Assembly (NCBI RefSeq): GCF_000802235.1
Contig: NZ_JTDL01000104.1
Location: 1 to 64,000, forward strand
Direction of reading: 5' to 3'
DNA from: Sinomonas humi
Lineage (GTDB): Bacteria > Actinomycetota > Actinomycetes > Actinomycetales > Micrococcaceae
DNA length: 64,000 bases
The notes below the pieces were generated by a model. It was not told where the DNA came from and did not search any database. It worked only from the letters and a program-made list of their open reading frames with translations. Made by a program: the position numbers and the translations under genes. Shown piece by piece: positions 1 to 7,304 of this stretch; the stretch's first letter is position 1, and each line of letters starts with the position of its first letter.

Positions 1-159
1 CGCTCGGAGCGGCTGAAAGGGAGCGTCGGTACATCCTGCCGAGGCCGTTGGGAGATTCTGCGGCAAGGCCGGGAACTGTCATAGGGGCACCTTTTCACAC
101 CGGTCCGACATTAGAGATCCGCACTGAAGATCCACCGTCAAACAAGCCACCAAACACAA

Positions 160-186
160 GGACCCCCGGACAGCGTCCAGGGGTCC
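160..186 (-). terminator. Terminator of the minus-strand tRNA-Val gene
   Basis: Two 12-base arms (160-171 and 175-186) pair with one mismatch around a 3-base loop. Read on the minus strand the hairpin lies just after the 3' end of tRNA-Val and is followed by a T-rich stretch. Bases 1-159 hold no gene that I can support. Confidence 0.65.
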
Positions 187-191
187 ATACG

Positions 192-263
192 TGGGCGATA
201 CTGGGTTCGAACCAGTGACCTCTTCGGTGTGAACGAAGCGCGCTACCACTGCGCCAATCGCCC
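192..263 (-). tRNA. tRNA-Val (anticodon CAC)
   Basis: A 72-base cloverleaf on the minus strand. The acceptor stem GGGCGAT pairs with ATCGCCC, the anticodon loop is TTCACAC (anticodon CAC) and the T-loop is GGTTCGAACC. The discriminator is A and the 3' CCA is not encoded. It reads GUG codons. It diverges from the plus-strand tRNA cluster and differs in the anticodon arm from the two Val-GAC genes downstream. Confidence 0.95.
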
Positions 264-423
264 GTTTCGCCCGTCGCCGAGCGCTCTACGACTTTAGCCC
301 ACCGCAAGGGCCGATCTCAAATCCTCCTTCGTGCACGCTCAGCCCTCGATCCCATCCCTCGAAAAGCAAATTGCATGCATGTTGTTCAAGTGCGGTTGAC
401 GGCGCGGGCGGGCAGGCCACGAT

Positions 424-452
424 TTGTGCATCGACCCCGGTTCCTATAGAGT
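424..452 (+). promoter_or_regulatory. Probable promoter of the tRNA Gly-Cys-Val-Gly-Val cluster
   Basis: TTGTGC (424-429), a 17-base spacer and TAGAGT (447-452) form a good sigma-70-type promoter about 100 bases before the first plus-strand tRNA. The rest of 264-550 holds no ORF I can support and presumably also contains the divergent promoter of tRNA-Val(CAC). Confidence 0.6.
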
Positions 453-550
453 CTTTACTCGTTGAAGCGCGGCCTGAGGCCCAACCAGCGACCCGACAGT
501 TTGGATGAACGGATCGGGTACTGAGGGCAGTGCGGCCAAGCGAAAACCCT

Positions 551-623
<73 letters not shown>

Positions 624-663
624 CGCAGGACACTGTCGGAAGCATCCTCATGGATGCCAACAC

Positions 664-734
664 GGTGGGGTGGCCGAGAGGCGAGGCAGCGGCCTGCAAA
701 GCCGTATACGCGGGTTCGAATCCCGTCCCCACCT
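664..734 (+). tRNA. tRNA-Cys (anticodon GCA)
   Basis: A 71-base cloverleaf with acceptor GGTGGGG/CCCCACC and anticodon loop CTGCAAA (GCA). The discriminator is T (U73), the known identity base for tRNA-Cys. No CCA is encoded. It lies between the Gly and Val genes of the cluster and is the only member present once. Confidence 0.96.
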
Positions 735-767
735 CGGTGCATTCCTGATTCCCGGCCACCGGGATTC

Positions 768-839
768 GGGCGATTGGCGCAGCGGTAGCGCGCTTCCCTG
801 ACACGGAAGAGGTCACTGGTTCGATCCCAGTATCGCCCA
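768..839 (+). tRNA. tRNA-Val (anticodon GAC), copy 1
   Basis: A 72-base cloverleaf with acceptor GGGCGAT/ATCGCCC and anticodon loop CTGACAC (GAC), reading GUC/GUU. The discriminator is A and no CCA is encoded. It is identical to the copy at 993-1064. Confidence 0.96.
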
Positions 840-863
840 CGGAGAAGCCTTACGGCTTCCCCT

Positions 864-936
<73 letters not shown>

Positions 937-992
937 CTCTTCTTCTTAACGAAGGGCTCCTGCGGGAGTCCGGTTCGCGGGAAGAGGGACTT

Positions 993-1064
993 GGGCGATT
1001 GGCGCAGCGGTAGCGCGCTTCCCTGACACGGAAGAGGTCACTGGTTCGATCCCAGTATCGCCCA
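993..1064 (+). tRNA. tRNA-Val (anticodon GAC), copy 2
   Basis: Identical over all 72 bases to the tRNA-Val at 768-839. It is the last gene of the cluster, and a terminator hairpin begins 5 bases after its end. Confidence 0.96.
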
Positions 1065-1069
1065 CACAC

Positions 1070-1092
1070 GGCGCCCTTGAGGCGCCTTTTTT
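1070..1092 (+). terminator. Intrinsic terminator of the tRNA cluster
   Basis: GGCGCC, a 5-base loop and GGCGCC, followed directly by six T residues. This is a classical Rho-independent terminator just after the last tRNA. Confidence 0.85.
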
Positions 1093-1161
1093 CTTGCCTT
1101 TTTTCCTGTCTCTTTCCTGCCTCGCGTCACGAACCCGACGGGGCCCGCTCTCAGTCAACAC

Positions 1162-1245
1162 GTAGCCACGTGTCCGCCGTGCCCGGCACCTCCTCGGAAA
1201 CCCCGACGCCGAAGGGGTGTTGGATTGGGCGCGACACGTGGCTAC
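1162..1245. repeat. Perfect 13-bp inverted repeat around CACGTG cores
   Basis: GTAGCCACGTGTC at 1162-1174 and its exact reverse complement GACACGTGGCTAC at 1233-1245 are separated by 58 bases. Each arm contains the palindrome CACGTG. The downstream arm overlaps a putative -10 box, so the pair looks like two operator half-regions of an unknown regulator. Confidence 0.6.
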
Positions 1246-1248
1246 CAT
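1220..1248 (+). promoter_or_regulatory. Putative promoter of the short ORF at 1295
   Basis: TTGGAT (1220-1225), a 17-base spacer and TACCAT (1243-1248). It points at the short ORF with the strong ribosome-binding site, and its -10 overlaps the downstream arm of the 13-bp inverted repeat. Confidence 0.5.
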
Positions 1249-1294
1249 CGTTCGTGGTGGAGCACAGTAGCTCCCTGAGTGAAAGGAGGTGGCC

Positions 1295-1393
1295 GTGTCT
1301 TCAAGCGACGCCATCATGGACAGGGCCGGTATCAGCGTCAGGAAGCTCGATCGGATCGAGGTTCTCTCCCGAATGCTCGGGGGCCAGTCCTAG
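1295..1393 (+). CDS. Short ORF, 32 residues, unrecognised
   Basis: A GTG start five bases after a very strong ribosome-binding site (AAAGGAGG, 1282-1289) opens a 32-codon frame ending at TAG (1391-1393). The peptide begins MSSSDAIMDR and ends with the segment LSRMLGGQS. It mixes acidic and basic residues with spaced hydrophobics, which would suit a short amphipathic helix. It has its own putative promoter with an inverted repeat over the -10, and hairpins at 1416-1430 and 1455-1486 follow. I recognise no family. It could be a small protein, a leader peptide or chance; the ribosome-binding site and flanking signals argue for translation. Confidence 0.5.
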   Translation: MSSSDAIMDRAGISVRKLDRIEVLSRMLGGQS

Positions 1394-1415
1394 AGACACC
1401 GTCCTAGGGACTTAG

Positions 1416-1430
1416 CCGGCGCAACGCCGG
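1416..1430 (+). terminator. Small hairpin after the short ORF
   Basis: CCGGCG, loop CAA, CGCCGG. There is no T-tract, so on its own it is weak as a terminator, but it sits in the 3' region of the short ORF. Confidence 0.35.
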
Positions 1431-1454
1431 ACCGACCCACGATACGTCACAGGG

Positions 1455-1486
1455 ATGCCGGTACCGCTGAGAGGCGGGACCGGCAT
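1455..1486 (+). terminator. Terminator hairpin between the short ORF and zapE
   Basis: ATGCCGGT (1455-1462) pairs with ACCGGCAT (1479-1486) and an inner CCGC/GCGG stem extends it. A short T run follows on the plus strand. It can serve the plus-strand short ORF and lies just beyond the 3' end of the convergent zapE gene. Confidence 0.6.
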
Positions 1487-1514
1487 TTCCGCGTCCGGGA
1501 GCCTCAGCCGCGGC

Positions 1515-2564
1515 TCACGAGAGCTCGCTAGCCTGGGCTTCTCGGGCGAGGGCGGTGAGGCGGGACACGGCGCGGAAGTACTTCTTCAGGTATCCGCCCG
1601 ACATCATCTCCTCGGTGAAGAGCTGGTCGAAGGGGACGCCTGAGGCGAGGATCGGCACGTCCTTGTCGTAGAGGCGATCCGCAAGGACGACGAACCGCAG
1701 CGCGACGGCCTGCTCCTCGATGGTGTGCACGTCCTTCCAGACAACGCCGTCGATCCCGTCGATCAGCTGGCGGTAGCGGCTCGGATGAACGCCCGCGAGG
1801 TGCTTCATGAGCGCGCCGAAATCGTCAACGGCGACGAGGCCGCCGTCGAACTCGGCGTTGATCCGGGAGTCGAGGTCTTCCGTGCGAAGGGGCGCGGGGG
1901 CTGCCGGAAGCCCACGGTGTCGGTAGTCCTCGCCGTCGATCCGGACGACGTCGAATTGGTCCGAAAGGACCTGGATCTCGCGCTGGAAGTCGACGGCGGC
2001 AAAGCGGCCTTCGCCGAGAGCTCCCGGAAGCGTGTTCGAGGTTGCTGCAAGCTTTACGCCGGCGTCCGCGAGTTCCCGCATGAGGCGGGACATGAGCACG
2101 GTATCGCCCGGGTCGTCGAGCTCGAATTCGTCAATGCACACGAGGCGGTAGGAGCTCAAGGCCTCGACGGTCTTGCGGAACGACAGTGCCCCGACCAGAT
2201 TCGTGTATTCGACGAACGTTCCAAACGCTTTGGGGCCGGGCGACGCGTGCCACAGCGATGCGAGGAGGTGCGTCTTTCCGACGCCGAAGCCACCATCGAG
2301 GTAGACGCCGGCGCGCGTCTTCGCCTTGTTCCCGTTTCCCCCGAAGATCCGGGAGAAGAGCCCTCCGCTGTTGCGGACGCCGTCGATCGATGCGCCGAAG
2401 TCCTGGAGGGACCTGACAGCCGCGGCCTGCGAGGGCTGAGCCGGGTCCGGTCGGTAGCTGTCGAAGGAGACTTCACCGAAGCGCGGTGAGGGGTGAAAGC
2501 CGGCCAGGAGCTCGTCCACGGACACTTTGGGCGTGCGGGTGGTCAGGTGTGTGACAGTCGCCAA
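1515..2564 (-). CDS. zapE: Cell division protein ZapE / AFG1-family ATPase
   Basis: 349 residues, P-loop ATPase of the AFG1/ZapE family, which in bacteria is linked to FtsZ-ring function and in mitochondria to membrane protein quality control. Visible are the Walker A motif GGFGVGKTHL at residues 91-100 and Walker B LVCIDEFEL at 141-149. The arginine-rich middle and C-terminal helical part fit the family, and the length is typical. Translation probably starts at TTG (2562-2564), since no ATG or GTG lies nearby in frame upstream of the conserved region. It is divergent from sseA, with about 210 bases between them for both promoters. Confidence 0.9.
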   Translation of the reverse strand: MATVTHLTTRTPKVSVDELLAGFHPSPRFGEVSFDSYRPDPAQPSQAAAVRSLQDFGASIDGVRNSGGLFSRIFGGNGNKAKTRAGVYLDGGFGVGKTHLLASLWHASPGPKAFGTFVEYTNLVGALSFRKTVEALSSYRLVCIDEFELDDPGDTVLMSRLMRELADAGVKLAATSNTLPGALGEGRFAAVDFQREIQVLSDQFDVVRIDGEDYRHRGLPAAPAPLRTEDLDSRINAEFDGGLVAVDDFGALMKHLAGVHPSRYRQLIDGIDGVVWKDVHTIEEQAVALRFVVLADRLYDKDVPILASGVPFDQLFTEEMMSGGYLKKYFRAVSRLTALAREAQASELS

Positions 2565-2776
2565 GGAATCCGTCCGTCTCGGGCCCGAAAGGGCATTACA
2601 TCGGTCTGAGGGCCAGTGGCAAGGATATCGCGCGCCCGGACGTCATGTTGCGCCTCATGACAGCCGGCGACGACGACCCTCACTCTTGCGGCGCGGGCTG
2701 ACTACGCTGGAAGGGACATTTCAGGGGCGGCGTCGATGGCGCGCGTCCCTGGCTCAGCCGAGCGAAAGGCCATGCC

Positions 2777-3691
2777 ATGAGCTATCCTCTCGACACGAAC
2801 GAGAAGTTCGCTGCCTACGCCCATCCCGAGCGCCTCGTCTCGACGGAGTGGCTCGCTGCCCAGCTCGCCGACGGCGCGCTCGAAGGCGGCAAGCTCGCGG
2901 TCGTCGAGTCCGACGAGGACGTTCTGCTCTACGAGACCGGCCACATTCCGGGCGCCGTCAAGATCGACTGGCACACGGACCTTAACGATGAGGTGGCGCG
3001 TGACTACGTCGACGGTCCCGCGTTCGCGAAGCTCCTCGCGTCGAAGGGCATCTCGCGCGACACCACGGTCGTGATCTACGGTGACAAGTCGAACTGGTGG
3101 GCTGCCTATGCCCTCTGGGTCTTCACACTGTTCGGCCACGAGGACGTCCGCCTCCTCGACGGCGGCCGCGACAAGTGGATCGCCGAGGGGCGCGAGCTCA
3201 CGACCGACGTACCTACCCCCATCGAGGGCGACTACCCCGTCGTCGAGCGCAACGACGCTCCGATCCGCGCCTTCAAGGACGACGTCCTTGCCCACCTCGG
3301 CAAGCCGCTCATCGACGTCCGCTCCGCCGACGAGTACACCGGCAAGCGCACCCACATGCCTGCCTACCCCGAAGAGGGCGCTCTGCGCGGCGGCCACATC
3401 CCGACCGCTGCGTCGATCCCGTGGGCTCGTGCGGCTGCCGAGGACGGTACGTACAAGTCGCGCGAGGAGCTCGAAAACCTGTACCTGGGTGAGGCCGGGC
3501 TCAATGCCGGAGACGAGGTAGTTGCGTACTGCCGGATCGGCGAGCGCTCGAGCCACACGTGGTTCGCCCTCAAGTACCTCCTCGGCTTCGACAACGTCCG
3601 CAACTACGACGGCTCTTGGACCGAGTGGGGAAATGCGGTACGCGTTCCGATTGTTAAGGGTGAAGAACGAGGGACTTGGCCGCTCTCCTGA
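2777..3691 (+). CDS. sseA: Thiosulfate/3-mercaptopyruvate sulfurtransferase (two-domain rhodanese)
   Basis: 304 residues with two rhodanese domains. The C-terminal domain carries the active-site loop CRIGERS starting at Cys252, where the persulfide forms. The N-terminal domain has Asp103 at the equivalent place ([11 protein letters not shown]) and is the usual inactive copy. The enzyme transfers sulfane sulfur from thiosulfate or 3-mercaptopyruvate to acceptors. The next gene encodes a SufE-like sulfur acceptor, a pairing that suggests sulfur relay. ATG start with AAAGG upstream. Confidence 0.93.
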   Translation: MSYPLDTNEKFAAYAHPERLVSTEWLAAQLADGALEGGKLAVVESDEDVLLYETGHIPGAVKIDWHTDLNDEVARDYVDGPAFAKLLASKGISRDTTVVIYGDKSNWWAAYALWVFTLFGHEDVRLLDGGRDKWIAEGRELTTDVPTPIEGDYPVVERNDAPIRAFKDDVLAHLGKPLIDVRSADEYTGKRTHMPAYPEEGALRGGHIPTAASIPWARAAAEDGTYKSREELENLYLGEAGLNAGDEVVAYCRIGERSSHTWFALKYLLGFDNVRNYDGSWTEWGNAVRVPIVKGEERGTWPLS

Positions 3692-3720
3692 GGCGCGGCA
3701 CACCCAAGTGCTCGCATCAA

Positions 3721-3751
3721 GCGCGGCGGTCTCTCCATGGGGCCGCCGCGC
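3721..3751 (+). terminator. Hairpin between sseA and sufE
   Basis: GCGCGGCGG (3721-3729) pairs with CCGCCGCGC (3743-3751). No T-tract follows, so it may be a weak terminator or an mRNA-stabilising hairpin. The following gene has its own -10-like box. Confidence 0.45.
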
Positions 3752-3821
3752 TGCTGTATCGCGGCAAGGACCGAACATGTGGCGGCGAGGGCCAAACGGC
3801 CCGGCGTAGGCTGGAAGGAAT

Positions 3822-4292
3822 ATGACGACGAATACCACGATCCCTGCTCCTCTTGGGGAGATCATCGACGAGTTCCAAGCGCTCGAGGAACGTGAGCGCC
3901 TTCAGCTGCTGCTCGAGTTCGCCCAGTCGCTCCCCGAACTGCCCGAGCGGTACCAGGACCACCCAGAGCGGCTCGAGCAGGTAGTGGAGTGCCAGTCGCC
4001 GGTCTTCATCACGATCGAGACCGAGCCCGCGGCCGACGCCGCGTCCCAAGTTGTGAGGCTCTTCCTGACGGCGCCCAAGGAGGCCCCGACGACTCGCGGC
4101 TTCGCGAGCATCCTCTTCGAGGGCCTCGACGGCTTGAGCGCGCGCGAGATCCTCGCAGTCCCGGACGACATTGCCCACGAGCTAGGTCTCGATCGCGCCG
4201 TCTCCCCGCTGCGCCTCCGGGGCATGACCGCAATGCTCGTGCGCATCAAGCGCAAGGTGGCCGGCGAGTGCCACCTCGGCCAGACGGCCTGA
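3822..4292 (+). CDS. sufE: SufE-like cysteine desulfuration / sulfur acceptor protein
   Basis: 156 residues, SufE family. SufE proteins accept persulfide sulfur on a conserved cysteine and pass it to Fe-S assembly. Here the cysteine is Cys57 in VECQSP, and the C-terminal RLRGM...IKRKV region also fits. No cysteine desulfurase is nearby. The upstream neighbour is a rhodanese, so it may take sulfur from that enzyme. TAGGCT lies 9 bases before the ATG with AAGGA between, so both a promoter and a ribosome-binding site can be read. ybaK follows 7 bases after the stop. Confidence 0.9.
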   Translation: MTTNTTIPAPLGEIIDEFQALEERERLQLLLEFAQSLPELPERYQDHPERLEQVVECQSPVFITIETEPAADAASQVVRLFLTAPKEAPTTRGFASILFEGLDGLSAREILAVPDDIAHELGLDRAVSPLRLRGMTAMLVRIKRKVAGECHLGQTA

Positions 4293-4299
4293 GCAGGGC

Positions 4300-4815
4300 G
4301 TGGCCAAGGGGCGCCGTTCGGCCAAGTCCTCCTCAGCAGGTGGCCCGGGAACGCCGGCGACCGCGGCGTTGGACGCTGCCGGAGTGCCCTACAGCGCGCA
4401 TCCCTACGAGCATGATCCCTCCGCCCCGAGCTACGGTCTTGAGGCCGCGGAGGTGCTCGGCATTTCTCCCGCACGCGTCTTCAAGACCCTCATGGTGGAC
4501 GTCTCGGGGAAGCTGTGCGTCGCCGTCGTGCCCGTGAGCGGGAGCCTCGACCTCAAGGCGACTGCCGCGGCCTTCGGTGCCAAGAAGGCGGCGATGGCGG
4601 ATCCGGCGGCCGCCGAGCGCCGCACGGGCTATGTGCTCGGCGGTGTCTCGCCGCTCGGCCAGCGGCAGGCCTCGCCGACCGCGGTCGACGATTCTGCGCT
4701 CGAACACGCGACGATCTTCGTCTCCGGCGGTCGCCGGGGCTTCGATATCGAACTCGCCCCGGCCGATCTGGTCCGCCTCACGGGCGCGTCAGTTGCGAGA
4801 CTCCGAGCCCGCTGA
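4300..4815 (+). CDS. ybaK: Cys-tRNA(Pro)/Cys-tRNA(Cys) deacylase (YbaK/EbsC family)
   Basis: 171 residues, YbaK-type trans-editing domain that hydrolyses Cys-tRNA(Pro) made by misacylation. Family features include the Lys in RVFKTLMVD, the central GAKKAAMADPAAAERRTGYVLGGVSPLG block and the end FDIELAPADLVRLTGA. GTG start 7 bases after sufE, so probably cotranscribed. Its last 27 bases overlap the 3' end of the convergent hydrolase gene. Confidence 0.92.
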   Translation: MAKGRRSAKSSSAGGPGTPATAALDAAGVPYSAHPYEHDPSAPSYGLEAAEVLGISPARVFKTLMVDVSGKLCVAVVPVSGSLDLKATAAAFGAKKAAMADPAAAERRTGYVLGGVSPLGQRQASPTAVDDSALEHATIFVSGGRRGFDIELAPADLVRLTGASVARLRAR

Positions 4816-6072
4816 GCGACGAGGAGTCCCGCTTCCTGGGCTCGGCCGGGGTGCGAGGATCTCGGCGAGCCAGGAGACGACCGCCCTCTCCCACCGTTCC
4901 GGGTCGACATTCCATTCCTTGGTGTGGCGCGCCTTCCGGAACGTCTCGAGCGTCACCATCTCGGGATTGCGTCCAGCGAGGAGCGCTGAAGGGCCGAACG
5001 GGACGAATTCGTCGTCGACGCTGTGCAGGATCAGCGTGGGAGTGCGGAGTTCGACGGCGCGTGCGACCCAGTCCATGGCGCGGAAGTCCACGGGCGCCGC
5101 GAGTCCCGTGATCCGCCGCCCCCACGGATGCGCGAGGAGCAACTGCCCAAGACGGCCGACGCCGCGGGGGATCCGATTCTTCTGCGCTTGGTGGGCTAGG
5201 ACGTCGACCCAGTCGACGACGGGGGCGTCGAGCACGAGCGCCCTGATGTATTGGCGGAGCGATGAGAGATCGGCAGCGGCGAGGCTGATAGCTCCGCCCA
5301 TGGACCAGCCGAAGAGGACGACGTCGGTCGCGCCGTTCTCGAGCGCGTAGCCGATTGCCGACTCGACGTCGCGCCACTCTGTCATTCCGAGCCCGTACCG
5401 TCTGTCCGCCGTGGCCGGCGCGTCCCCGTCGTTCCGGTAGGAGACGACAAGGCTTGTGAGCCCGAGCTGACGGGCTGGAATCAGGCCGCGGAGGGACTCC
5501 TGCCGGGTAGCCCCGCGCCCGTGGACCATGACGGCCCACGTCTTCGAGGTGTCGTGCGAAGCGGGCACGAGCCAAGCCGGTGCGGGACCGAGCTCGGTCT
5601 CGACGAGAACGTCCTCGAAGTCGTAGCCGAGGTCTTGGGGCGAGCTGTAGACGACGCCACTCCAGCGCCCCCTCACGGCTCGCTCGAGGTCGCCGCTGTA
5701 CTCCGCCACGACCGGCCGGGTCACTGTCCCTTCGCCGGGCACGTAATCCTCAATCGGCCCGAGGCGAGCATGACCAGCACCTGCGTCGAAGAAGAAGCTG
5801 TATTCGCCGTCGACCACTGTCTCGGGGGTTGCCTTGAGGATGATTCGCCTCCCGGCCCCCGTTCCCTGGACGGCGAAAACCTCCTGGTCCTCGACGCGCA
5901 CGCGTTCAGGGGTCACGATGCGCCGGGCGAAGTAGGCGGCGAGGGCCGAACTCGAGGCGGCCACCGCGGAGGCCGTCCCGAGGCCGACGCCGGCGCCGAG
6001 GAGGGCCCAGAAGCTGCGGGGCAGGGCGCCGTCGGACTCATGCTGCTGGGGCGCGCTCCGTGCTCGGGACAT
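4789..6072 (-). CDS. Membrane-anchored alpha/beta hydrolase
   Basis: 427 residues from the chosen ATG. A hydrophobic N-terminal segment (about residues 21-47) probably anchors it in the membrane. The alpha/beta-hydrolase core has the oxyanion-type VHGRG at 184-188, nucleophile elbow GWSMG (Ser257), an acid in SVDDEFVP (about 353-355) and His383 in KARHTK. The substrate is unknown; relatives are annotated as peptidases or esterases. The frame runs open to 6318, but that N-terminal extension reads like non-coding antisense. ATG at 6072 has AAGAAT six bases upstream, consistent with a leaderless start. Confidence 0.82.
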   Translation of the reverse strand: MSRARSAPQQHESDGALPRSFWALLGAGVGLGTASAVAASSSALAAYFARRIVTPERVRVEDQEVFAVQGTGAGRRIILKATPETVVDGEYSFFFDAGAGHARLGPIEDYVPGEGTVTRPVVAEYSGDLERAVRGRWSGVVYSSPQDLGYDFEDVLVETELGPAPAWLVPASHDTSKTWAVMVHGRGATRQESLRGLIPARQLGLTSLVVSYRNDGDAPATADRRYGLGMTEWRDVESAIGYALENGATDVVLFGWSMGGAISLAAADLSSLRQYIRALVLDAPVVDWVDVLAHQAQKNRIPRGVGRLGQLLLAHPWGRRITGLAAPVDFRAMDWVARAVELRTPTLILHSVDDEFVPFGPSALLAGRNPEMVTLETFRKARHTKEWNVDPERWERAVVSWLAEILAPRPSPGSGTPRRSAGSESRN

Positions 6073-6153
6073 ACGGCCATTCTTACAGCCGGGGCGGGTA
6101 CCGACGGCAGCGACCCCCCGGTCGTGCCTGTGGGGAATTCCGGGGCTGGCCGC

Positions 6154-6159
6154 TAGTCT
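6154..6159 (+). promoter_or_regulatory. -10 box TAGTCT of a leaderless promoter
   Basis: TAGTCT ends exactly 6 bases before the ATG at 6166, and there is no Shine-Dalgarno sequence, as expected for a leaderless actinobacterial transcript. Confidence 0.55.
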
Positions 6160-6165
6160 GAACCC

Positions 6166-6654
6166 ATGACGGCGCCGATCCTCATCCTGACCGAAGTCGC
6201 CTTGGGCCCAGCCGAGCGGACCGCGGTGTCCGAACTCGTCGAGGGTACCGACGCCCCACTCGAGGTGCTCGTCCCTTCCGGGCGCAAGCGACGCCTCGTC
6301 GTGGACTTCCTCGACCATCTCTCAATGCTGGAATTCGGGAAGGCCTTCGAGGAGATCACGAGCAAGACGGACCCGATGACCGAACGCGCCGTCGCCGAGA
6401 CTGCGCTCAACGGTTCGCTCGCGGCCCTTGAAGGCCTCGGAGCCGGGACTACGGGAACGCTCGTCGAGGGAGATCCTGTGGCCGCCCTCGCTGACCGTGC
6501 CAGCGCGTCGGGCGCTACCCAGGCAGTGGTAGTCACTCTCCCCCACGCCGTTGAGGACACCTTCCATACGGACTGGGCCAATCAGGCCCAGCGCAAGCTG
6601 GGCATCCCCGTCCTGCATCTGTACGCGGGGACGGGATTCATCGGCGACTCCTGA
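6166..6654 (+). CDS. Conserved hypothetical protein, possibly UspA-like fold
   Basis: 162 residues. The alternating beta/alpha pattern ([11 protein letters not shown] at the start, [11 protein letters not shown] and GIPVLHLY near the end) looks like a small Rossmann-like or universal-stress-protein-like domain. The nucleotide-binding glycine motif of UspA is not clear, so this is only a structural guess. It starts with a leaderless-type promoter and is followed 14 bases later by msrB, with which it may be cotranscribed. Function unknown. Confidence 0.75.
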   Translation: MTAPILILTEVALGPAERTAVSELVEGTDAPLEVLVPSGRKRRLVVDFLDHLSMLEFGKAFEEITSKTDPMTERAVAETALNGSLAALEGLGAGTTGTLVEGDPVAALADRASASGATQAVVVTLPHAVEDTFHTDWANQAQRKLGIPVLHLYAGTGFIGDS

Positions 6655-6668
6655 GCGTTGTGCTCAGT

Positions 6669-7136
6669 ATGGAAGCTTCATTCGAGCCAACCCCGTCAGC
6701 TACCCGTCAAGCGGATCAGAACGCCGACCCGGCTCCCGGAACCAGAAGCGACGCGGAATGGCGCGCGCGGCTCACGCCCGAGGAGTACCACGTGCTGCGT
6801 GAGGCGGGCACCGAGCGTGCGTTCACCGGGGAGTACTGGGACACCCACACGAAGGGCAGCTACCGGTGCCGCGCCTGCGGGGCGGAACTGTTCACGAGCC
6901 GCGAGAAGTTCGATTCCCACTGCGGATGGCCGTCCTTCTGGGCGCCCCTCGCCAATGACGCGGTCGTGTACCTTCACGACCGGGCATACGGGATGGACCG
7001 CGTCGAAGTTAGGTGTGCAGCGTGCAATTCGCACCTTGGCCACGTCTTCGAAGGCGAGGGCTACGACACCCCCACGGATCAGCGCTACTGCATAAATTCG
7101 ATTTCGCTCACTCTCGTGCCGGACGAGAAGCAATAG
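6669..7136 (+). CDS. msrB: Peptide-methionine (R)-S-oxide reductase MsrB
   Basis: 155 residues. It reduces methionine-R-sulfoxide in proteins. Zinc-site cysteine pairs are CRAC (67/70) and CAAC (116/119), the substrate region is HCGWPSFW (84-91) and the catalytic Cys141 lies in RYCINSISL. An upstream in-frame GTG at 6660 is possible; I chose the ATG because neither has a clear ribosome-binding site. A strong terminator follows. Confidence 0.93.
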   Translation: MEASFEPTPSATRQADQNADPAPGTRSDAEWRARLTPEEYHVLREAGTERAFTGEYWDTHTKGSYRCRACGAELFTSREKFDSHCGWPSFWAPLANDAVVYLHDRAYGMDRVEVRCAACNSHLGHVFEGEGYDTPTDQRYCINSISLTLVPDEKQ

Positions 7137-7186
7137 CCGGCGAAGCGACCCCTCGCCCGGCGCTGTCGCCTCGCTGAACGAAGAAG

Positions 7187-7223
7187 GCCCCGAGCAATAG
7201 ACTTTCTGTTGCTCGGGGCTTTT
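7187..7223 (+). terminator. Strong intrinsic terminator after msrB
   Basis: An 11-bp perfect stem (7187-7197 with 7209-7219, GCCCCGAGCAA) around an 11-base loop, followed by TTTT. It ends the 6166-7136 unit before the DUF6421 gene. Confidence 0.9.
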
Positions 7224-7304
7224 CAGCTTTAGCGATCCTTCTCCATGGCTACTCTCGGATTAGCAACACATACCTGCTTCCCAGCGAGAGAAAGCGAGTC
7301 CGCC

